A stretch of 64,000 nucleotides of DNA from Polycladomyces zharkentensis (GTDB taxonomy: Bacteria; Bacillota; Bacilli; Thermoactinomycetales; JIR-001): NCBI RefSeq assembly GCF_016938855.1, contig NZ_JAFHAP010000008.1, positions 579,889 through 643,888 on the forward strand, written 5' to 3'. A program made the translations under genes and the position numbers. This document shows positions 53,115 to 61,851 of the stretch, in pieces. Every line of letters begins with the position of its first letter. Position 1 is the stretch's first letter. Below the pieces are notes generated by a model. It made no database searches. It was not told where the DNA came from and worked only from the letters and a program-made list of their open reading frames with translations.

Positions 53115-54383
53115 TCATGACCGCTCCATCGGTTGTTGTTTCAACCGCTCCGTTCGGGATCGATACAGTTGCAATCCCACCATCCCGACAATCATCAGCA
53201 GCACCCACCACGGGCTGAATGCCAGAATGATGACAAACCCCGATCCCAACAAAATCGCAACGGTTTTCATCCGTTTCTGGGGAAAAAGACGAAACGCCGC
53301 CACAATCCCGAGCAACGCGTTGCACAGAAAAAATGCATCGGCGATGGAGACCAACCGCTCCAGATGGAGCCAGCCCAATGCCGTAAATGTCAGCACCGTC
53401 AGATGGATGACGGTCAAAAATATCAGTCCGCCCACCGGTGTACGATGTCGCGACCGTCTGGACATCCACAGGGGCAATGCTCCTTCATCCGCCAGTGAGG
53501 CGACCAACCGCGATGCACTGCCCACCGCCAACAGATAGGTGCTGATGCACAGTCCCGTGGTCAGTAAGGTGATCACCGTCATCGTCGCGCGACCGAACAG
53601 CGGCGTCAATACCAACGCCAAACGAAGCGGATGTGTTCCTGCCTCCGGAACGCGGGCGGGATCAATCCATTGTGTCGCTGCCGCCACAACCAGACTGACC
53701 AGTGTCACCACCACGGCGCTGTAGGCGATCGCCCGGGGAATCGTTCTTCTGAGGTCCCGCACCTCCAAGCTGTAATTGCCGATCATTTCCCAACCGACCA
53801 ATGCCCAGAACAACAGGAGTAAACCATATCCGAAGTCGGACAGGTGAAACGGCGTTTGCCACAACGATCCGCTGCGGAAATAGGGAACCGCGGCCAAACT
53901 CCCCACTACCAGCGTACCTGCCGCCAGCGAAGATAACACCAGGGAGACACGGCTCACCCATGCGAGCGGCCACAACAAGATGGTGAAACAGATTCCCAGC
54001 AGGAGAAAAGCGAGCATCATGGTATGTCCGCGATCTCCCGCCAGCCACACACTCAGATACTCGGCTGACGTGAGCATCACCGCAACCGGCCCCACAAACA
54101 CGGCCGCGATCAGAAATTGCGCCGCCAACCGTTTGATCGGCCGGCCGAACGCGGTTTCCACGGCCAACGCCATACCGGCTTCACCGGGATACCGAATGGT
54201 CAAGTGCCCGAACAAATACGCAAACAAAAAACTCAGCCCCATCGTTACGGTCCATGCGATAATCGCCTGATCGCCCGCAATCCGATACACCAGCGGGGGC
54301 AAGAGGATGATGCCCGAACCCAACACCGGTCCGATGATCAATCCGCTCAACAGCACGGGCCCCAATTTTCGCTCCACTCCCAT
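53115..54383 (-). CDS. APC-superfamily amino acid permease
   Basis: A 422-residue transporter with about 12 helices. LLSGLIIGPVLGSGIILLPP is the helix 1 substrate-binding break typical for APC proteins (cf. GxGIF), and ALVGWEMIGNYSLEVRDLRR helix 6 with its acidic end. YjeH/YhdG-like neutral amino acid exporters are close in plan. ATG 54383 is used (AAGGGAC ahead). Diverges from a LysR-type gene 135 bases away, which probably controls it. Confidence 0.85.
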   Translation of the reverse strand: MGVERKLGPVLLSGLIIGPVLGSGIILLPPLVYRIAGDQAIIAWTVTMGLSFLFAYLFGHLTIRYPGEAGMALAVETAFGRPIKRLAAQFLIAAVFVGPVAVMLTSAEYLSVWLAGDRGHTMMLAFLLLGICFTILLWPLAWVSRVSLVLSSLAAGTLVVGSLAAVPYFRSGSLWQTPFHLSDFGYGLLLLFWALVGWEMIGNYSLEVRDLRRTIPRAIAYSAVVVTLVSLVVAAATQWIDPARVPEAGTHPLRLALVLTPLFGRATMTVITLLTTGLCISTYLLAVGSASRLVASLADEGALPLWMSRRSRHRTPVGGLIFLTVIHLTVLTFTALGWLHLERLVSIADAFFLCNALLGIVAAFRLFPQKRMKTVAILLGSGFVIILAFSPWWVLLMIVGMVGLQLYRSRTERLKQQPMERS

Positions 54384-54444
54384 GGTTTGTCCCTTCTTTC
54401 TCTCAACAGGAGTCTCTTTTTTCAACTTTGATTATACGCCCGTA

Positions 54445-54468
54445 TCTGCTATTAATAAAATAGATGGT
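54445..54468. promoter_or_regulatory. LysR-type operator between permease and regulator
   Basis: CTATTAATAAAATAG (54449-54463) has CTAT/ATAG arms and fits the LysR T-N11-A rule. It is flanked by ATCT and AGAT. Position between the divergent starts supports a shared control site. Confidence 0.5.
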
Positions 54469-54518
54469 TTTGATCATATGGATCGGAAAAGACGATTGAT
54501 GAACCGGAGGGGAGAAAC

Positions 54519-55430
54519 TTGGAACTGCGTCACTTGAAAACGTTCAAGGTCGTTGCCGATATGGGCGGATTCACCCGCGCTGCCGAGGCATTGGGGTATG
54601 CGCAATCCACCATCACCTCTCACATTCAGGCGCTGGAACGGGAACTGGGACGCCCGTTATTCGACCGATTGGGAAAAACAGTGGTGCTCACCTCCGCCGG
54701 TGAACGGCTGTACGAATACGCCGCGCAAATCCTCCGACTCTCTCAGGCGGCAGAATCGGCGGTGACGGACGATTCACAACCCGCAGGCAGGTTGACAATC
54801 GGTGCCCCGGAATCGTTGACGGTTTATCGTTTACCGGCCATCATGCGTGAATACAAGGAACGGTACCCCGATGTGCAAATCGTGCTGATGCCCAGTCAGT
54901 GCTGGGAAATGTCTCCCAAACTGCGTGCCGGTGAACTGGATGTCGCCTTCCTGCTGGCACCGCCCGCCGAAGAGCCGGACATGCACGTGGAAACGTTGTT
55001 GGCCGAACCGATGGCGTTGATCGCCTCACCCCGACATCCGCTGAAGGACCGGGCATGTGTCCATCCTGAAGACTTGGTTAACGAAACCCTGCTGAAAACG
55101 GAAAAAGGATGCAGTTACCGCCAGTGTTTCGAACATGACATGAAATCAGTACATCCTGCTCATGAGATCGAATTTTGGAATATCGAGGCGATCAAACAAT
55201 GTGTCATGGCGGGCCTCGGCATCGCCTACCTGCCCCGGATCACGGTGGAAACCGAGCTGAACGAGGGGAAATTGATCGCACTCCCATGGTACCAGGATCA
55301 GCCGGTCGTACTCACCCAGTTGGCGTATCACAAGAACAAATGGCTGTCCCCCGCTTTGCGTGCGTTTGTCGACATGGTGCGCCAACATGCGGAACGGTGG
55401 CGGGAAAAGACGTCCATCATGCGTGTATAG
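54519..55430 (+). CDS. LysR-family transcriptional regulator
   Basis: A 303-residue LTTR. The winged helix is LKTFKVVADMGGFTRAAEAL, then ALERELGRPLFDRLGKTVVL; the co-inducer domain follows (LTIGAPESLTVYRLPAIMRE, EFWNIEAIKQCVMAGLGIAY). TTG start with GGAGGGGAG ahead. Read away from the amino acid permease, the classic arrangement for an LTTR and its target. Effector probably an amino acid. Confidence 0.92.
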   Translation: MELRHLKTFKVVADMGGFTRAAEALGYAQSTITSHIQALERELGRPLFDRLGKTVVLTSAGERLYEYAAQILRLSQAAESAVTDDSQPAGRLTIGAPESLTVYRLPAIMREYKERYPDVQIVLMPSQCWEMSPKLRAGELDVAFLLAPPAEEPDMHVETLLAEPMALIASPRHPLKDRACVHPEDLVNETLLKTEKGCSYRQCFEHDMKSVHPAHEIEFWNIEAIKQCVMAGLGIAYLPRITVETELNEGKLIALPWYQDQPVVLTQLAYHKNKWLSPALRAFVDMVRQHAERWREKTSIMRV

Positions 55431-55453
55431 TTGACCAACCCATGTCCAATAAC

Positions 55454-55497
55454 AAAGCCGGTTCCCGATCCGAACAGACCGGGGAACCGGCTTTCAC
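55454..55497. terminator. Bidirectional terminator between LysR and GNAT genes
   Basis: AAAGCCGGTTCCC and GGGAACCGGCTTT arms (one mismatch bulge), 15-base loop; convergent genes on both sides. Confidence 0.75.
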
Positions 55498-55510
55498 AAT
55501 GACGGATGAA

Positions 55511-55975
55511 TTATAGCTCAATCTCAAACTGGACGGCGTCAAAGTTCTGACCCGGCCAGCGAATGGTTCCAATTTCCTTGCAACCCCAACGCCGGTACAT
55601 ATCCGGCAGCCACGGATGATCCTTTGCCGTATCGAGATACAGTTTCTTTCGTCCCCGTTCCTTGGCCCGTTCCTGCGCAAATTCAAACAGCATTTTGCCC
55701 AGGCCTTGTCCTTTCAGCTCCGGGGCGATGCTGAACCAACTGAGTGTATCCCGCGTTTCATCGTTGTCTTGCAGCCGAACCGTTCCCCAAATGCGGTCAT
55801 CCTCGTCTGCGATCACGTACAGCTCATCTTCGCGAATGCTCTCTTCCACACGCTTGACGGAAACATCCACCGCTTCCATGTTAAACCCGTACTTTTTGAT
55901 CGGTCGATACGCCTTGTGCAAATGTTGCTGAATCTTGCGCGCGTCCTTTACCTGGGCAGGGCGAATCGTCCACAT
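55511..55975 (-). CDS. GNAT-family N-acetyltransferase
   Basis: A 154-residue acetyltransferase. WFSIAPELKGQGLGKMLFEF carries the acetyl-CoA loop (xxGQGxGxxL), followed by ERGRKKLYLDTAKDHPWLPD and MYRRWGCKEIGT (motif B region). ATG 55975 follows GGAGG by seven bases. Acceptor unknown. It precedes nothing on its strand within 80 bases; single gene. Confidence 0.9.
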   Translation of the reverse strand: MWTIRPAQVKDARKIQQHLHKAYRPIKKYGFNMEAVDVSVKRVEESIREDELYVIADEDDRIWGTVRLQDNDETRDTLSWFSIAPELKGQGLGKMLFEFAQERAKERGRKKLYLDTAKDHPWLPDMYRRWGCKEIGTIRWPGQNFDAVQFEIEL

Positions 55976-56126
55976 GATTTCTCCTCCTTCAGTTGTTGTC
56001 GCGTTGGTTTATTCCCTCCTCATTCAAAATCAAACGTGAAATTGTATTCAGGTTACAGAAATGAACGGCTGTCCCGAAAATGCTTGAAGGGTGGCTCACG
56101 AAAAAATGCCACCCTTCAGCAATGCC

Positions 56127-56960
56127 CTAACGTTTCAGATTCCACTCATCCCGGCCGTACCTCGTTTCCACCAATTGTTGGACAAGCGTTTCCTCATACG
56201 CCGACAGTTCACCGGGCGACAGCCGCAATCCCATCCCTTTTTCAAATCCGCGCGTAAAGGCTTCCAAGGCTTCTTCCATCATAACAGGGGTATCCCGCAG
56301 TTGATTGATGGCCACCGCTTTTTCAAGAAAACCGGCCTTCATCCGCTCCTTCACACGGTCGGAGGGAAAACGGAGCACATCGAACAGCAAGTCCGCATCC
56401 AGATCGAGCAAAATGGAACCGTGTTGCAAAATGACGCCCCGTTGCCTCGTCTGCGCACTGCCGGCCACCTTGCGCCCTTCCACGACCAGTTCATACCAGG
56501 AGGGAGAATCGAAACAAGCAGCCGATCCCATGGAAGCAAAATGTTCTTTCTCGGATTCGTCCGCCAGCGACACCATGTCCGCCTGCAAGCCCAGTTGGCG
56601 GAAGCCTTCCAGCAGTCCGTTGCTGATCACCCGATACGATTGGGTTACCGAGCGAGGGATGCCCGGATACGATTCGGATACGATGATGCTGTAAGTCAAC
56701 TCCCGATCATGCAGAACAGCCCTGCCACCTGTCGGGCGCCGAACAAAGCCCAAACCATGCTTGCGTAATTGCTCCAGATCCACTTCTTTTTCGACCCGCT
56801 GAAAATAGCCGATGGACAGCGTCGGGGGATTCCATCCGTAGAACCGGATGGTGGGCGGTGCCTTGCCCTCGCTGTGCGCGATCAGAATCGCCTCATCCAC
56901 CGCCATGTTTTTCGCTGCGTTTTGGTATCCCGTCCACAGCAATCGCCACGTGTTTTCCAT
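56127..56960 (-). CDS. lipM: Octanoyl-[GcvH]:protein N-octanoyltransferase LipM
   Basis: Moves octanoate from acyl carrier protein to GcvH in the Bacillus-type lipoate synthesis route. The 277-residue protein follows B. subtilis LipM closely: [60 protein letters not shown] (catalytic Cys at about 150, and the invariant Lys) and [25 protein letters not shown] at the end also matches. GGAGG stands ten bases before the ATG. No other lipoate genes nearby. Confidence 0.95.
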   Translation of the reverse strand: MENTWRLLWTGYQNAAKNMAVDEAILIAHSEGKAPPTIRFYGWNPPTLSIGYFQRVEKEVDLEQLRKHGLGFVRRPTGGRAVLHDRELTYSIIVSESYPGIPRSVTQSYRVISNGLLEGFRQLGLQADMVSLADESEKEHFASMGSAACFDSPSWYELVVEGRKVAGSAQTRQRGVILQHGSILLDLDADLLFDVLRFPSDRVKERMKAGFLEKAVAINQLRDTPVMMEEALEAFTRGFEKGMGLRLSPGELSAYEETLVQQLVETRYGRDEWNLKR

Positions 56961-57110
56961 CTTCCATGTTCCTCCGTACTGATGAAAGAGTCGTTTTCTT
57001 GGTCACCGGTACGCCTTTTCCCATCTCGTCCCCGGCAACACTCCAGCTCAAAGGTCCCTCGCCCGGAACAGGTCACCCTTTTCCGGATTCGATCGGGTAT
57101 CAATACTGTC

Positions 57111-57298
57111 CCACCTGCGCCCTGCAAGGAAGCAGATCATGTTCGCTCCGAACCGGCGTGCAGGACGTGGAAAAATACGCTTCGCTCATAGGAAGTTGCC
57201 CATGATTTCATGCCTGCGCTTTCCGGGGCTTCGTTCCGCGGGCCTGCGCTCACCTGGGAAACATGTGCTTCCTCCAGATTTGCCAGACACGCACTAGT
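57111..57298 (-). repeat. Dispersed repeat R3, copy c
   Basis: Plus strand CACCTGCGCCCTGCAAGGA, TACGCTTCGCTCATAGGAAG, TTGCCCATGATTTCATGCCT, GCGCTTTCCGGGG, GCGCTCACCTGG, ATTTGCCAGACACGCACTAG. It runs into the stop codon of the epimerase gene, so the last codons of that gene may be element-derived. Confidence 0.6.
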
Positions 57299-58271
57299 CA
57301 ACATCCACTCTGTCGTTGCCCATTAACCAGTCAACCGTTTGCCGCATCGCCTCGTCAAACGGAGTAATCGTGTATCCCAGCTCGCGGATCGCCTTTTGCG
57401 AAGAATAATAGATGCGACGCCCCGTCAATTTGGCCAAATCCCATGATAATGCAGGTTCCCGGCCGCTGATCCAGGAAAGGGCTTCGGAAACCAGCGCAAT
57501 CGGGATCGCCGCCTTCCGTTTCAACACACGGATCGGTTTGTCCGAGCCACCCAACCGGGCAATACGACGAAACGCATCCGCAAAGGGGAGATTGGTTCCG
57601 CCCAAGATGTAGCGCTCCCCGATTCGCCCTTTTTCCGCTGCCAAGAGATGACCGCGAGCCACGTCCCGCACGTCGCACAGATTGACACCGCCGTCAGGCG
57701 CGATGGTGAGCCGCCCTTTGGCCACCGCAGCTACAAAGTTGGGAGTGTATGTACGGATACCGAAGATCACGGTTGGATTGACCACCACTGCAGGCAATCC
57801 GTCGTCCACTGCCCGCAATACGATCTCCTCAGCCGTCCGTTTGGCGATCGCATATCCGACATCCAATTGTCCGCCGTCAAACGGATACGTTTCATCCACC
57901 GGCTCCTCGGAGTCAGGCAGGCCCACTGCGGCAGCAGAACTGGTCTGTACAAAACGGCGAACACCTGCCCTTTTCGCTTCGTTCACCATGTTTTGCGTCC
58001 CTTTCACATGGCTGTCGGACATGGCCCGACGGACAAAACGGCCCCAACTCACCTCTCCCGCCACATGGAACACCCAGTCAATCCCCTCACAAACGCCTCT
58101 GATGGAATCGGCATCCGTCACGTCTCCCTGCACTTTTCGAATGCCGTCGGGCAGATCGTGCAACCGGGATGTCGGACGGTGTAACAAGGTTACCTCATGC
58201 CCCTCATCATGCAACAGATGGATCAGATTGCGACCGACGAAACCGGTTCCGCCCGTTACCAAGACCCGCAT
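57294..58271 (-). CDS. NAD-dependent epimerase/reductase (extended SDR)
   Basis: A 325-residue extended SDR of the dihydroflavonol-reductase/HpnA-like group. MRVLVTGGTGFVGRNLIHLL is the cofactor loop; VQTSSAAAVG and YAIAKRTAEE give the Ser and Tyr-x3-Lys catalytic set. ATG 58271 follows AAGGGGGAG. Product not predictable; relatives act on sugar nucleotides or sterol-like ketones. Single gene whose 3' end meets repeat R3. Confidence 0.85.
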   Translation of the reverse strand: MRVLVTGGTGFVGRNLIHLLHDEGHEVTLLHRPTSRLHDLPDGIRKVQGDVTDADSIRGVCEGIDWVFHVAGEVSWGRFVRRAMSDSHVKGTQNMVNEAKRAGVRRFVQTSSAAAVGLPDSEEPVDETYPFDGGQLDVGYAIAKRTAEEIVLRAVDDGLPAVVVNPTVIFGIRTYTPNFVAAVAKGRLTIAPDGGVNLCDVRDVARGHLLAAEKGRIGERYILGGTNLPFADAFRRIARLGGSDKPIRVLKRKAAIPIALVSEALSWISGREPALSWDLAKLTGRRIYYSSQKAIRELGYTITPFDEAMRQTVDWLMGNDRVDVD

Positions 58272-58315
58272 CCGTTCTCCCCCTTCACCACAATTTTTCA
58301 CCTTCCATCATCGTT

Positions 58316-58380
58316 TGACGCTCCACACGCCTAAAGTACCACAGGCCCCTATGGTCGCCGTGGGATTCTAGCGTGGTGAA
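58316..58380 (-). repeat. Dispersed repeat R1, copy h (partial)
   Basis: Plus strand: GACGCTCCACACGCCTAAAG, TACCACAGGCCCCTATGGTC, GCCGTGGGATTCTAGC. Right-hand part of R1 only. It directly abuts the tnpA relic. Confidence 0.5.
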
Positions 58381-58384
58381 CGCG

Positions 58385-58620
58385 CTTTAGTCCATTTCGG
58401 TTTCGGGCAACCTCGGTGACAGTGATCTCGCATCACTTCCATGGCATAGATATCCCATTCGTTTTCCTGACAGATATCTTTCATCATCTGTTTGAATCGC
58501 TCTTCCACTTGGTTGATCAACACTTTTCTGCGATAACGCGGGCGGAAAACAAAGTGGGCGTGAATCAGAGAACCGCACGACAAAACGGAAACAACTGCAG
58601 TAACTCCGGCACCATCCCCT
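58385..58620 (-). pseudogene. tnpA: IS200/IS605 tnpA (Y1 transposase) relic
   Basis: Minus strand reads SLIHAHFVFRPRYRRKVLIN, QVEERFKQMMKDICQENEWD, IYAMEVMRDHCH, matching the first half of TnpA proteins up to the HUH motif (usually PDHVH). The rest, with the catalytic Tyr, is missing, and the N-terminus is scrambled. A dead remnant of the single-strand transposase that would mobilise R1/R2-type ends. Confidence 0.75.
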
Positions 58621-58812
58621 GGGGGCCAAATTTCCGAGGTCCTCCGATCCGCACAGCCATATTCACTTTTCCCACACCGCCAATGACCCAAACCATCCGG
58701 TATGTCCCGTCACTTTCTCCACCACTTCTCCACTGTAACCGGTAGTGTACTGCTTCCTTTCCCGTTGATGAATGATTTCCAGGTTCGGTTGGCGGATTGT
58801 TGCTTTGGGAGT

Positions 58813-58849
58813 ATGAAAAGGCGCTTCAACCGTACGGCCGAAGCGCCAA
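58813..58849 (-). terminator. Terminator of the aminotransferase-permease operon
   Basis: Minus strand GGCGCTTC and GAAGCGCC arms with a 12-base loop, then TTTTCATAC; 58 bases after the permease stop. Confidence 0.7.
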
Positions 58850-58906
58850 GTTGTTGCCAAGTTCCGGTCTCCGGTTCCAGCCTCTGCTCTGTACCCACAA
58901 CCGGTC

Positions 58907-60289
58907 TCAAGCCCTTTCCGTTCGTGAGGCGTCATCCGATTGACTGACGCTCCACCGTCCGCGCAACGCATAGGCCACCAACACCACCAACCAACTGAGC
59001 AGGCTGGCCCACAACTGGGACCGTATCGAGGGAATCAACGCCATGGACCCGATCACGGCCAACATGCCGGCGATGGTCACATAGGTTAGTACGGGATAGC
59101 CCCACATCCGGACTTGCAACCGTTCCGGCCGTTCCCGCTCCAGCCGGGCGCGCATGCGCAGCTGGGAGACTGCAATCAGCAGGTAGATGAACAATGCGAC
59201 CGCACCCGACGAGTTTACGAGGAACAAAAAGACTTGATCCGGTGACACATACGACATGATGACGGACAGGTAGCCGACCACCGTCCCCAGCAGGATGGCG
59301 CGAATGGGAACGCCTCGCCCGTTGAGGTGCATGAACCAGCGGGGAGCGTCTCCCTTTTTCGCCAATGCGTACAACATCCGGGACGAAGTGTACAAACCGG
59401 AGTTGAGACAGGAGAGAACCGCCGTCAACACGATGATGTTCATGATCTGGTCGGCGGCGGGAATATGGAGTGCCGTCAATGCACTGACATACGGGCTTTT
59501 CAGTACGCCGGCGGCATTCCAGGGCAACATGGTGACCACCAGAAAGATCGAACCGATGTAAAACACCAGCACGCGCCAAATCACGGAGTTGGTCGCCTTG
59601 GCTACCGCCTTTTCGGGTTCGGATGATTCAGCGGCGGCGATGGTAACGATCTCCGATCCGACAAACGAAAAGATGACAATCACGATCCCCTGGAGGATGG
59701 AGGAAAACCCGTGGGGAGCAAACCCGCCGTGAGCGTAGAGATTGGAAAAGCTCATCGACGCGCCCGGCCACAATCCCAGCACAAACAAGCCGCCCAGGAT
59801 CATGAAGACGACAATGGCACCCACTTTGATCGAGGCAAACCAATATTCAAACTCCCCGTAAGAGCGAACGGAAATGACATTGGTCAGCGTCAATAACACC
59901 ATCAAAACCAAGCTCAATACCCACAACGGCACGCCGGGCAGCCAATATTGCAAAATGCCCGCACCGGCAGTCGCTTCCACCGCCACGACGATGACCCAGA
60001 AATACCAATACAACCAGCCGATCGAAAAACCGGCCCAGTCACCCAGCGCCAGCCGTCCGTACTCAGCGAACGATCCGATGGAGGGATATGCCGCCGCCAT
60101 TTCGCCCAACATGCGCATGATCAGGACGATCAATACACCTGCCAGCAGATACGAGATCACGGCCGCCGGACCGGTCGCGTGGATGACCGCACCGCTTCCG
60201 ACGAACAACCCGGCACCGATCACCCCTCCGATCGAAATCATTCGCATGTGCCGCATTTTCAAGCTTTTCTGCAGTTCTTGTTTCGTCAC
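58907..60289 (-). CDS. Amino acid permease (GabP/AAT type)
   Basis: About 460 residues, 12 helices. MRMISIGGVIGAGLFVGSG is the helix 1 signature of the amino acid transporter (AAT) family; YPSIGSFAEYGRLALGDWAG and ATNSVIWRVLVFYIGSIFLV fit GABA/proline/aromatic permeases. Start taken at GTG 60289, ten bases after GGGAGG; ATGs at 60307 and 60298 are too near that site. It follows the class III aminotransferase by 29 bases and is probably under the same sigma-54 promoter, so its substrate is likely the omega-amino acid used by that enzyme. Confidence 0.85.
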   Translation of the reverse strand: MTKQELQKSLKMRHMRMISIGGVIGAGLFVGSGAVIHATGPAAVISYLLAGVLIVLIMRMLGEMAAAYPSIGSFAEYGRLALGDWAGFSIGWLYWYFWVIVVAVEATAGAGILQYWLPGVPLWVLSLVLMVLLTLTNVISVRSYGEFEYWFASIKVGAIVVFMILGGLFVLGLWPGASMSFSNLYAHGGFAPHGFSSILQGIVIVIFSFVGSEIVTIAAAESSEPEKAVAKATNSVIWRVLVFYIGSIFLVVTMLPWNAAGVLKSPYVSALTALHIPAADQIMNIIVLTAVLSCLNSGLYTSSRMLYALAKKGDAPRWFMHLNGRGVPIRAILLGTVVGYLSVIMSYVSPDQVFLFLVNSSGAVALFIYLLIAVSQLRMRARLERERPERLQVRMWGYPVLTYVTIAGMLAVIGSMALIPSIRSQLWASLLSWLVVLVAYALRGRWSVSQSDDASRTERA

Positions 60290-60318
60290 CCGTCTCATAC
60301 CTCCCATCTGTCGGCCAT

Positions 60319-61689
60319 TTAACTCGCGTGCTCTTGCAACGCCTGTTTCACCTTGTTGACGAGGAGATCCGCATCTTCATCTGTCAGGGACAACGGCGGA
60401 GAGATGACGATCACATTGTTGAATCCAGCCACCGTGTCCCCGTTCTTGCCGACCAACACACCCAGATCCTTGCACGTCGCGATCACCGCATTGACGCGAT
60501 CCGGGGTTGCCGGTTGTCGGGTTTCCTTATCTTCCACCAGCTCAATCCCGATCAACAGACCCTTGCCACGGATCTGACCCACATGCGGCAGATCCGCCAT
60601 TTCGGACAACGACGCCAAGATCTGTTCACCCAATGTTGCAGATCGTTCCACCAATTTTTCCTTTTCAAGGATGTTCAGGTTCTCAACCGCCAACGCACAT
60701 GCGGCCGGATTGCCGCCGAAGGTGTTCACGTGACGGAAGTGGTCATATTCCTCCGTCCCTTTGAACGCTTCAAACAATTCTTTGCGCACCGCGGTGACCG
60801 CCAAGGGGAGATACCCGCTGGTGATCCCTTTGGCCATCGTGACGATGTCCGGTTGGATGCCGTAGTGCATAAATCCGAACGGCTTGCCTGTTCGGCCGAA
60901 CCCGCAGATCACTTCATCGATGATCAACAGCGCACCGTGACGGTCGCAAATCTCCCTCACCCGACCCAAATAATCATCAGGAGGGATCAGGATACCCCCG
61001 CCCGTGATGATCGGTTCCATAATGACACCGGCCACGGTCCGGTCAATTTCCCAATTCATCGTATAGTCGAAAATTTGCGCACACTCCCTGGCGCAGGAAT
61101 CCGGTGCTTTTCCAAAAGGACAGTGGTAACAGTCCGGCGGCGGAACCTGGAGAAATCCCGGAACCAACGGTTCATACCGGTATTTGCGCTGGGCTTGTCC
61201 CGTCGCCGACATCGCCCCCAGCGTATTGCCATGATAGGCGCGGTAGCGGGAAAGGAACTTGTAACGGTCGGGCTCGCCATTTTGGCGATGGTATTGACGG
61301 GCGATTTTGAAAGCCGTCTCGTTGGCTTCCGAACCGCTGTTGGAAAAGAAGAACAAATAATCGTCCCCCAACCACTCCCGCAATTTCTCACCCAACCGGA
61401 TCGCGGGCAGGTGGCTTTGGGTAAGGGGGTAGTACGGCATCTCGATTAATTGCTCGTATGCCGCCCGAGCCAGCTCTTTCCTGCCGTATCCGGCATTGAC
61501 ACACCACAATCCCGCCATTCCGTCCAAATACTTCCGACCTTCCACATCCGTCACCCACGCACCCTCGGCCCGCGTCACCACCAGCGGGTGCGCGTCGGGA
61601 TGATACCGTGCCATCTGGTGCCAAATCAGTTGTCGATCCTTGTCCCACCACTCTTTTGCCGATGAGGTTGTCATGGTTTGCCCGTTCAT
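60319..61689 (-). CDS. Class III aminotransferase (omega-amino acid:pyruvate type)
   Basis: A 456-residue PLP enzyme. FFFSNSGSEANETAFKIARQ (phosphate cup), SRYRAYHGNTLGAMSATGQ, LLIIDEVICGFGRTGKPF (PLP Asp) and IVTMAKGITSGYLPL (Schiff-base Lys) are complete. DGMAGLWCVNAGYGRKELA at residue 55-75 is typical of beta-alanine/taurine/omega-amino acid:pyruvate aminotransferases. ATG 61689 follows AAGGAGG by nine bases. With the permease behind it and a sigma-54 activator ahead, it fits nitrogen or carbon gain from GABA, beta-alanine or a similar amine. Confidence 0.9.
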   Translation of the reverse strand: MNGQTMTTSSAKEWWDKDRQLIWHQMARYHPDAHPLVVTRAEGAWVTDVEGRKYLDGMAGLWCVNAGYGRKELARAAYEQLIEMPYYPLTQSHLPAIRLGEKLREWLGDDYLFFFSNSGSEANETAFKIARQYHRQNGEPDRYKFLSRYRAYHGNTLGAMSATGQAQRKYRYEPLVPGFLQVPPPDCYHCPFGKAPDSCARECAQIFDYTMNWEIDRTVAGVIMEPIITGGGILIPPDDYLGRVREICDRHGALLIIDEVICGFGRTGKPFGFMHYGIQPDIVTMAKGITSGYLPLAVTAVRKELFEAFKGTEEYDHFRHVNTFGGNPAACALAVENLNILEKEKLVERSATLGEQILASLSEMADLPHVGQIRGKGLLIGIELVEDKETRQPATPDRVNAVIATCKDLGVLVGKNGDTVAGFNNVIVISPPLSLTDEDADLLVNKVKQALQEHAS

Positions 61690-61733
61690 CCACTACTGCC
61701 TCCTTTTGAATCATGATTCCTTGCTCCTGAACA

Positions 61734-61752
61734 TAAGCAATCTTCATGCCAA
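61734..61752 (-). promoter_or_regulatory. Sigma-54 (-24/-12) promoter of the aminotransferase
   Basis: Minus strand TTGGCATGAAGATTGCTTA fits TGGCAYR-N4-TTGCW: GG and GC dinucleotides are at the correct spacing. It lies about 45 bases before the aminotransferase start and downstream of a sigma-54 activator gene on the same strand. Confidence 0.8.
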
Positions 61753-61790
61753 TATGATATGGCCGTAGCCGTTGCCGCTGATCAGTCGTT

Positions 61791-61810
61791 TTGCTCCGGT
61801 TTGCTCCGGT
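61791..61810. repeat. 10-base exact tandem repeat
   Basis: TTGCTCCGGT twice in a row between the sigma-54 promoter and the dyads; possible third activator contact or simple slippage. Confidence 0.4.
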
Positions 61811-61815
61811 TGGGT

Positions 61816-61851
61816 CGATCCAAAACTGAATCGTGATCCAAAAATGAATCA
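61816..61851. promoter_or_regulatory. Tandem 18-base dyads, likely activator binding sites (UAS)
   Basis: CGATCCAAAACTGAATCG and TGATCCAAAAATGAATCA stand directly end to end (15 of 18 identical). Each is an inverted repeat (YGATCC-N6-GAATCR arms). They begin about 64 bases before the -24 element and overlap the last codon of the activator gene: the usual place and form for sigma-54 enhancer sites. Confidence 0.7.
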
